A stretch of 37,054 nucleotides of DNA from an uncultured Nitrospira sp. (GTDB lineage: Bacteria; Nitrospirota; Nitrospiria; Nitrospirales; Nitrospiraceae). A model generated the notes under the pieces. The model was not told the origin of the DNA. It saw only the letters and a program-made list of their open reading frames with translations, and ran no database searches. The stretch lies in assembly GCA_902500785.1 (NCBI GenBank), contig CABVRW010000025.1, positions 1 to 37,054 of the forward strand. The letters run 5' to 3'. The position numbers and the translations under genes were made by a program. The stretch's first letter is position 1; each line of letters opens with the position of its first letter. Shown here piece by piece: positions 32,807 to 37,054 of the stretch.

Positions 32807-32822
32807 CGGCATCAAGCTTGCT
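32807..32822 (+). promoter_or_regulatory. Candidate sigma-54 promoter of the CBS-domain gene
   Basis: CGGCATCAAGCTTGCT keeps GGCA and TTGCT at the sigma-54 spacing but lacks the leading T and has T for C at the sixth position. Predicted start near 32833, 68 bases before ATG 32901. Confidence 0.4.
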
Positions 32823-32900
32823 CCTATCTGAAGGGATGCGGTACGCCTGAATCATAGCATCCTGTCTCTTCACTCCACGGAGGAACAGAAGGAGGGGCCT

Positions 32901-33338
32901 ATGAGAGCCACAGAATATTTCGTCCGCGCCTGTGATCCGAAGACACTGGTCGTTCGCCAGATCATGGAAGATGCGGTCGTCACGGTCAGCCCGACATCCA
33001 GCGCGATGGTTGTCGCGGAACTCTTGAGTGAGCACAATTTCGGGAGTGTCCCTGTCACAGAGACCGATGGAACCTTGCGAGGGTTGGTGACGGAGTTCGA
33101 TTTATTAAAAGCCGTCGAGCAGGGAAGGGATCTTCGTGAAGTACGAGTCGCTGAAATCATGACCAGTGAAGTCGTCACGACCACCGAAGACATGCCGCTG
33201 ATGAACCTGATTCATGTCTTACAGGAACGGCACCTGATCCGGCTCCCTGTCGTGAATGGTCAGAAACTCGTCGGCATGGTCGCCCGAAGAGATATCGTTT
33301 TCGCCTACGTCAAGGCTCGCGCGAACTATTGGCCGTAA
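32901..33338 (+). CDS. Tandem CBS-domain protein
   Basis: A 145-residue protein built of two CBS motifs (about 15-70 and 80-138): VRQIMEDAVVTVSPTSSA with GSVPVTETDGTLRGLVTEFDLL, and VAEIMTSEVVTTTEDMPL with IRLPVVNGQKLVGMVARRDIV. The Bateman module probably senses adenine nucleotides. AAGGAGGGG precedes the ATG. It is a clear paralogue of the CBS gene at 13792 on the opposite strand 19 kb away, with the same CDPKTL lead-in and YW end. Stands alone, with its own sigma-54-like promoter; the regulated partner is not evident. Confidence 0.88.
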   Translation: MRATEYFVRACDPKTLVVRQIMEDAVVTVSPTSSAMVVAELLSEHNFGSVPVTETDGTLRGLVTEFDLLKAVEQGRDLREVRVAEIMTSEVVTTTEDMPLMNLIHVLQERHLIRLPVVNGQKLVGMVARRDIVFAYVKARANYWP

Positions 33339-33449
33339 CGACCTGAGCGCTGCACGGATGACGCCGTGTCGCGAGGGTAAGGAACTATGACCGAGGCGGA
33401 GCGAAGCCAGTGGGAGTGGATTTCCTGACTCTCGGTCGTTGGGCGAAGG

Positions 33450-33623
33450 TTATTGCACCGGCGTGGGAAGTGGCTCCGGAATGATCGCACCGCATTCCAA
33501 ACAACGGACGGTGCCCGTTACTTCACCCTTCTCCGTGAGGACGCGGTCAACGAGGCGTCTATGGCGGCATGTTGCGGTTGGTGCGGCAGCAGTCGGCGGT
33601 TGATCGAATCGTGGAGTGTTCAT
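33450..33623 (-). CDS. Mini zinc-binding protein (CxxH/CxxC), paralogue A
   Basis: A 57-residue protein. A disordered Pro/Ala/Thr-rich N-terminus precedes TCRHRRLVDRVLTEKGE and VRCLECGAIIPEP. The residues C-x2-H and C-x2-C, spaced about 23 residues apart, suggest one structural zinc site. GGAGGG lies five bases before the ATG at 33623; an in-frame ATG at 33668 is possible. Downstream of the tandem membrane-protein genes, on the same strand. It is a paralogue of the gene at 35264. Confidence 0.65.
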   Translation of the reverse strand: MNTPRFDQPPTAAAPTATCRHRRLVDRVLTEKGEVTGTVRCLECGAIIPEPLPTPVQ

Positions 33624-33685
33624 GGCACCCTCCGAGGTGGGCATAAGCCGGCAACGCATCATTCCCAAAGCTGGAATCGATCCGG

Positions 33686-33694
33686 ATCATAGCA
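33686..33694 (-). promoter_or_regulatory. Extended -10 promoter of the mini zinc-protein gene
   Basis: TGCTATGAT on the minus strand matches TGn-TATAAT at all but one -10 position; TGGAAT lies 17 bases upstream as a weak -35. Start would be about 55 bases before ATG 33623. Confidence 0.4.
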
Positions 33695-33714
33695 GAATCA
33701 TGTGATTGATTCCA

Positions 33715-34362
33715 TTAGGTAGAGGAACGTTGGGGCTGAGGCTTGAACAGCGTCATCGTCAGAGCCATGGTCAGGAGTGAGCCAACGAAAGCCGCGGCCA
33801 TATCCTTCTGCGCATCCCACTCGTCCCCTTGAGTTCCCAAATACAAATTCCCCAATTCAGGGCTGACGAGCATGGCGACGATGGCTTCGATCACTTCGAA
33901 AAACCCGCTCTGAGCCAGAATAACGCTGACAGACAGAGCGGTGGCCCACAGCCCCCGCACGCCCGCCAAGCGCACGAGCATCTCCCGGAGAGGATAGACC
34001 AGGAGGGCCCCATAAGCGAAATGCACGATGCGATCGAATGGGTTTCGAGTCAGCTCCCACGCGTCTTTCAACCAGAAGCCAAAGGGAACTTCCGCATAGG
34101 TATAGTGGGCGCCGATCGCATGGAGTACCAGGAAGGCCGTAATCAGATAGTAGGACGGAAGAGAAAACGGGAATCGCCGATAGGTCGCGATGAGAACCGT
34201 CACGAGCGTCACTGCGAGGAGGTTTTCCAGGAACCAATCACCTCGGTCGACCGGCTCGATCGCGAGCCAGATCCAGATCAACCCATAGGCCAGGAGCAGG
34301 CCCAACACGACAGGGCGATTGTCCCTTCCCTCTCCGCGCTGATCTCTCGCCTCGACAACCAT
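33715..34362 (-). CDS. YjdF-type (DUF2238) membrane protein, copy 1
   Basis: A 215-residue integral membrane protein with about six hydrophobic helices. Family signatures include HAIGAHYTYAEVPFGFWLKD, FDRIVHFAYGALLVYPLREM and the polar TQGDEWDAQKDMAAA after the helix FFEVIEAIVAML. DUF2238/YjdF proteins have no established function; conserved charged residues within helices hint at transport or catalysis. Start ATG 34362. It lies 10 bases after a clear paralogue on the same strand, so the two form a tandem duplication. Confidence 0.88.
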   Translation of the reverse strand: MVVEARDQRGEGRDNRPVVLGLLLAYGLIWIWLAIEPVDRGDWFLENLLAVTLVTVLIATYRRFPFSLPSYYLITAFLVLHAIGAHYTYAEVPFGFWLKDAWELTRNPFDRIVHFAYGALLVYPLREMLVRLAGVRGLWATALSVSVILAQSGFFEVIEAIVAMLVSPELGNLYLGTQGDEWDAQKDMAAAFVGSLLTMALTMTLFKPQPQRSST

Positions 34363-34372
34363 GGCGTGCAGA

Positions 34373-35011
34373 CTATTCTGAGAGGGCCGCCTCGGATTCC
34401 AATGCCGACTCCGCTCCGCGCAGCGCGCGCGTCACCAGGAGTAGCGTCATGCAGAGTAACGCGCCGTAGAGCGCGGCCGCCATGTCCTTCTGTGCATCCC
34501 AGATATCCCCCTGCGAACCGAGATAGGTGACGCCCAGTTCCGGATGCACGGCGCGAGCCACCCACGATTCAATGATTTCCCAGAGGCCGCTCAGCCCAAG
34601 AATAGTCATGACGGGAAGGTAATACACCACCCACCCCCGGATACTCGCGCTCAGGCGAAACAGCTCTTCCATAGGATAGGCCAACAAGAACCCGAAACTG
34701 AAGTGCACGATCCGATCGAAGTGATTGCGCCCGAAATGCATCCCCTGATCCATCCAGATGCCGATCGGCACCTCGGCGTAGGTGTAGTGAACGCCGATGG
34801 TGTGCAGGGTGAGAAAGGCCGTAATGAGCGCGTAGGAGGTATGGGACAGTGGAAGCAGCCGATGAGTCGCGACCAATAAGACGACAAAGAGCGCCGGCAG
34901 GATGCTGGCCAACATCCAGAACTGCGGATCGACCGGAGCCTGCGCCATCCAGATCGACACCGCTAAATACCAGACTAACAGCCCTATGAAGACCAACTTA
35001 TTGCGACCCAC
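34373..35011 (-). CDS. YjdF-type (DUF2238) membrane protein, copy 2
   Basis: A 212-residue membrane protein with the same family signatures as its neighbour: HTIGVHYTYAEVPIGIWMDQ, FDRIVHFSFGFLLAYPMEEL and SQGDIWDAQKDMAAA. It starts with GTG (35009-35011), preceded eight bases upstream by AGGAGA. Conservation of the HYTYAEVP, FDRIVHF and QGDxWDAQKDMAAA blocks in both copies while the rest diverges suggests these segments are functional. The pair is probably translated from one message. Confidence 0.88.
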   Translation of the reverse strand: MGRNKLVFIGLLVWYLAVSIWMAQAPVDPQFWMLASILPALFVVLLVATHRLLPLSHTSYALITAFLTLHTIGVHYTYAEVPIGIWMDQGMHFGRNHFDRIVHFSFGFLLAYPMEELFRLSASIRGWVVYYLPVMTILGLSGLWEIIESWVARAVHPELGVTYLGSQGDIWDAQKDMAAALYGALLCMTLLLVTRALRGAESALESEAALSE

Positions 35012-35263
35012 CGTCGGTTCTCCTGATGAGTGGTTTCAGAGATCGACGCCTGCTGACTGCAGACGTGCCAAGACAGTATTACTCTACTGGACGATGGTCA
35101 TGGCTGCAACCACTCTGCGGCAGGGAGAAACGGCATGAAGCGTGGAGACGAAAGAATTGGAACGTTGATGATCAGATGTCTGGACTCCGAGCAGGCCGTC
35201 GAACTGATCGTGAGCGGAACTGCGCGTTAGCCTGGATCCCCAGCAACAACCAGAGCTGTATGG

Positions 35264-35434
35264 TCATGTGGAAGGCCTGATTCCAGACACCGACTCTTTA
35301 ATGACCGCCCCGCATTCAAGGCACCGATAGCGAGGAGGCTGCGTGTCATCCTCAGAACGGATGCGATCGATGAGTCGCATATGGAGACAGGTGAGTGTCC
35401 GTGTGTTGATCGGATCGAGTTGAGGACTAATCAT
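35264..35434 (-). CDS. Mini zinc-binding protein (CxxH/CxxC), paralogue B
   Basis: A 56-residue protein: TCLHMRLIDRIRSEDDTQPP then YRCLECGAVIKES. The C-x2-H ... C-x2-C pattern and the shared RL-x-DR and RCLECGA-x-I blocks make it a paralogue of the gene at 33450 despite a different N-terminus. GGGGAGG lies exactly five bases before the ATG. It sits upstream of the tandem YjdF-type genes on the same strand, so the two zinc proteins bracket them. Function unknown. Confidence 0.65.
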   Translation of the reverse strand: MISPQLDPINTRTLTCLHMRLIDRIRSEDDTQPPRYRCLECGAVIKESVSGIRPST

Positions 35435-35903
35435 AGCGACCTCCCCGAATCACGGCGGACCATGAACGATCTTTTGCCGAATTGAGCCCAACCCTACCAG
35501 ATCTATACAGACTTCACACTACGAATTTTCGATGGGAATCAGTAGAATCGCATAGCCACAACCATTCGTGGCCCACATAATTCTACCCTCTACATATAGA
35601 GTCGTTGCATAGCTTGGATTCCAGTATGCAGGAAACCATGAACCATGGTTCACTCTCCAACGGGTCGAGATCCAACCGAACTCCGACAGCCGTCAGGGAT
35701 TTCCTATCTGTCTCCGTCTCAGGCCTCTCTATCACCGTCTGATAACGGAGCGACCCCCACTGATTGGGAAGACCCATCACGACGCGCCTCATTAACCCAT
35801 GGCAACTCTCATCGATTCCGACCGGCGTATGCCTGCTGAGAGCACCCTTGCAGTCTTAGAAAGAAACGAAAACAGGATCCCTTCCTTGGTCCCGAAACGA
35901 TAC
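35435..35903. other. Intergenic stretch without a supported gene
   Basis: About 469 bases, visibly less GC-rich than the surroundings. A 69-codon minus-strand frame (35583-35792) and others lack Shine-Dalgarno sites, though some parts read protein-like and may be decayed coding sequence. A small palindrome CTCTACATATAGAG lies near 35589. No tRNA or terminator seen. Confidence 0.5.
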
Positions 35904-36035
35904 CTACACTCGCAGTAGGTGTTGCGTCCACTGCTTGAATCCACCGATGTGCGATTCGCACGTCTCGATGAACAAGCGCACATTCAACAGGATGAACGTA
36001 GGGAGAGCTTCGAAGGGACCTGCGTTCACGTTCAC
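35904..36035 (-). CDS. Possible 43-residue protein overlapping the basic repeat gene
   Basis: A short frame beginning with GTG (36033-36035), whose first two bases form the last two bases of the preceding gene's TGA (GTGA overlap). It encodes about 43 residues with plausible composition (for example ALPTFILLNVRLFIETCE) and ends at TAG. The overlap geometry fits translational coupling; no family is recognised. It could instead be a frame-shifted extension of the basic protein. Confidence 0.35.
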   Translation of the reverse strand: MNVNAGPFEALPTFILLNVRLFIETCESHIGGFKQWTQHLLRV

Positions 36036-36433
36036 GCGCCCCGTTGAGTCAACCGGCGTTGTGATTCTTCCAAGGCTGCCGTGATCACGGCTTTCTTCCG
36101 TAGACGCACGCCGACGGCGACCGTTCGCGCCAAAGCCTCCGATGAACGTGGATTCGTCGAAGTTTCGGCGGTTCGTTGTGATTGCTCCATAGCCCCTGTA
36201 ATTGCCTGCTTCTCACGCCGGAGCTTTGCAGCTTCGACGGTACGAACCAAGGCGGCAGAAATATTTGCCGTGACCTCGGAGGCTCCTCTTCGTTGCGATT
36301 TCTCGATGGCCGAGGTGATAGCCGCCTTCTTCTTCTCGCGTGTTATCGCCGAGGCCTTGCGAGCCAGCGGGCTGGACGACGCTTTATTCTTCGTACCCTT
36401 TCCTGTCGTTGACCTCCCTCTTTGTGCTTTCAT
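36032..36433 (-). CDS. Basic three-repeat protein, unknown
   Basis: A 133-residue, Lys/Arg/Ala/Ser-rich, helix-prone protein. Three tandem units of about 38 residues end in AITSAIEKSQRR (38-49), AITGAMEQSQR (77-87) and VITAALEESQRR (116-127), each preceded by a (A/P)L(A/V)R segment. The basic charge and regular helices suggest nucleic-acid or polyanion binding, which is inference. AAGGAGAG precedes ATG 36433. An extended -10 promoter lies 97 bases upstream. Not recognised as a known family. Confidence 0.7.
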   Translation of the reverse strand: MKAQRGRSTTGKGTKNKASSSPLARKASAITREKKKAAITSAIEKSQRRGASEVTANISAALVRTVEAAKLRREKQAITGAMEQSQRTAETSTNPRSSEALARTVAVGVRLRKKAVITAALEESQRRLTQRGA

Positions 36434-36529
36434 GATGTCTCTCCTTCCTGGTTGTGAGTATTGTTGCCCTCGCCCCCTGAGCACCCTTCGATATTTCCCA
36501 TTCGAGGTAATGGTCTGCATGGCGACCCC

Positions 36530-36538
36530 ATTATATCA
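36530..36538 (-). promoter_or_regulatory. Extended -10 promoter of the basic repeat gene
   Basis: TGATATAAT on the minus strand is a perfect extended -10 element (TGn-TATAAT). No good -35 is seen, which is common for this class. The start would be near 36523, leaving a leader of about 90 bases. Confidence 0.5.
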
Positions 36539-36669
36539 AGGCACCAGGCCGACGGCGGTCGGTAATTCCTGGCTCGACGAGAGGGATGTGGACCTTCGCC
36601 GGGATTGTGTTATCGGGATCGTCACGGCATACTGAGCCTGCCCCCGAGGCCCTCATGAGGAATCACGCC

Positions 36670-37054
36670 ATGCGCGCACACCAACATCTTCCTGGAATAG
36701 TTCTGGTCGCCCTACTGCTGCCCGTGGCCGCCGTCAGTTGGGCCGAGTCGTCCGACAAGAGTTCTGCCACAAAGGGCGATGCCGCGCAGGGAAAAGTCCT
36801 GTTCAACGGCAAGGGCATTTGTCACTACTGCCATGGAATCGACGGGGTGATCGACAAGAAGCCCTCCCTCACGTCTGACACGGCAGCGGTCATCGCGCGA
36901 CTGGCTGCACCCGCCCCCGATCTTCGCAACCGCGCCGCGCTGACATTGAAGGACAACAAAGCCCGCTTTCGAGCCATACGTGAAGGGCATCCGGGGAGCG
37001 GAATGTTTCCAGACACCACGCTGAGCGACCAGGACATCAGAGACGTGCTCGCCT
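36670..37054 (+). CDS. Exported cytochrome c, 3' truncated at the window edge
   Basis: An open frame from ATG 36670 runs off the right edge (128 codons visible). A signal peptide (PGIVLVALLLPVAAVSWAES) precedes a class I cytochrome c domain with heme motif CHYCHG (after GKVLFNGKGI). GHPGSGMFPDTTLSDQDI near the end contains a plausible axial Met and the start of the C-terminal helix. An in-frame ATG at 36655 adds five residues. Probably a periplasmic electron carrier; it diverges from the basic repeat gene. Confidence 0.85.
   Translation, partial: MRAHQHLPGIVLVALLLPVAAVSWAESSDKSSATKGDAAQGKVLFNGKGICHYCHGIDGVIDKKPSLTSDTAAVIARLAAPAPDLRNRAALTLKDNKARFRAIREGHPGSGMFPDTTLSDQDIRDVLA

Larger units (their letters stand above)
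32405..32900. other. Divergent intergenic region with two sigma-54-like promoters
   Basis: About 496 bases between the mini-lipoprotein operon (minus) and the CBS gene (plus). It holds a near-perfect sigma-54 site on the minus strand, a weaker one on the plus strand, and a hairpin at 32589-32607. A 95-codon minus-strand frame lies across the promoter and lacks a convincing ribosome site. No RNA gene seen. Confidence 0.6.

Noticed and set aside
35055-35071. Minus-strand TTGGCACG resembling a sigma-54 -24 element upstream of the YjdF-type genes
   Set aside because: The -12 TTGC element is missing at the required spacing.
35138-35233. 31-codon plus-strand frame starting MKRGDERIGTLMIRC
   Set aside because: Too short, no Shine-Dalgarno and no conserved motif; could be a gene remnant.
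35583-35792. 69-codon minus-strand frame in the less GC-rich intergenic stretch
   Set aside because: Weak start context and no recognised motif; noted as possible decayed coding sequence only.

Overview
The window reads as GC-rich bacterial chromosome, densely coded on both strands, from a Gram-negative organism with lipoproteins, an outer-membrane beta-barrel and several c-type cytochromes. The mix of genes (many CBS-domain proteins, a ribosome-hibernation/cold-shock fusion, a porin with an N-terminal heme motif, a Slp-type lipoprotein, tandem YjdF-type membrane proteins) suggests a Nitrospira-like member of the Nitrospirota. That placement is inferred from gene content; no rRNA or other phylogenetic marker is present. 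I see no tRNA, rRNA, CRISPR array, transposase or phage gene.

Layout. 1-2.3 kb: tail of an unknown gene, a small AAA/STAND-like ATPase and a SAM-methyltransferase-like protein. 2.3-6.6 kb (minus strand): small exported protein, GH13 glucan branching enzyme, and an APS-kinase-like/APH-like kinase pair. 6.8-9.9 kb (plus): HPF/RaiA-cold-shock fusion behind a sigma-54-like promoter, FmdB-type zinc ribbon, mono-heme cytochrome c, and the NAD-salvage pair pncA-pncB joined by an ATGA overlap. 9.9-13.7 kb (plus): exported pentapeptide-repeat protein, unknown anchored protein, YnfA-type and MFS membrane proteins. 13.8-15.4 kb (minus): two CBS-pair proteins and an exported protein. 15.7-21.3 kb (plus): tandem universal stress protein, a Na,K-ATPase-like P-type ATPase overlapping it, a four-CBS protein, a 32-bp perfect palindrome and a TerC protein.

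21.3-27.3 kb (minus): Slp lipoprotein, methyltransferase, SHOCT lipoprotein, a Cyc2-like heme-porin fusion, a cupredoxin/carboxypeptidase-regulatory-like periplasmic protein and an O-methyltransferase. A rho-independent terminator and a second hairpin lie in the leader of the heme-porin operon. 27.5-29.3 kb (plus): exported protein with a tail-fibre-like C-terminus, then an exported protein whose reading frame appears broken. 29.3-32.4 kb (minus): CSLREA/choice-of-anchor-Q beta-helix lipoprotein, coiled-coil protein, flavodoxin-fold oxidoreductase and mini-lipoprotein; the last three look like an operon behind the best sigma-54-like promoter in the window. 32.9 kb to the end: a fourth CBS protein, two paralogous mini zinc proteins, tandem YjdF-type proteins, a three-repeat basic protein with an overlapping tiny ORF, and a truncated cytochrome c.

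Themes: stress and energy sensing (HPF, USP, CBS, TerC, Slp), redox and electron transfer (three heme proteins, a possible copper protein, a flavodoxin-fold enzyme), and a recurring sigma-54-like promoter pattern upstream of several of these genes.
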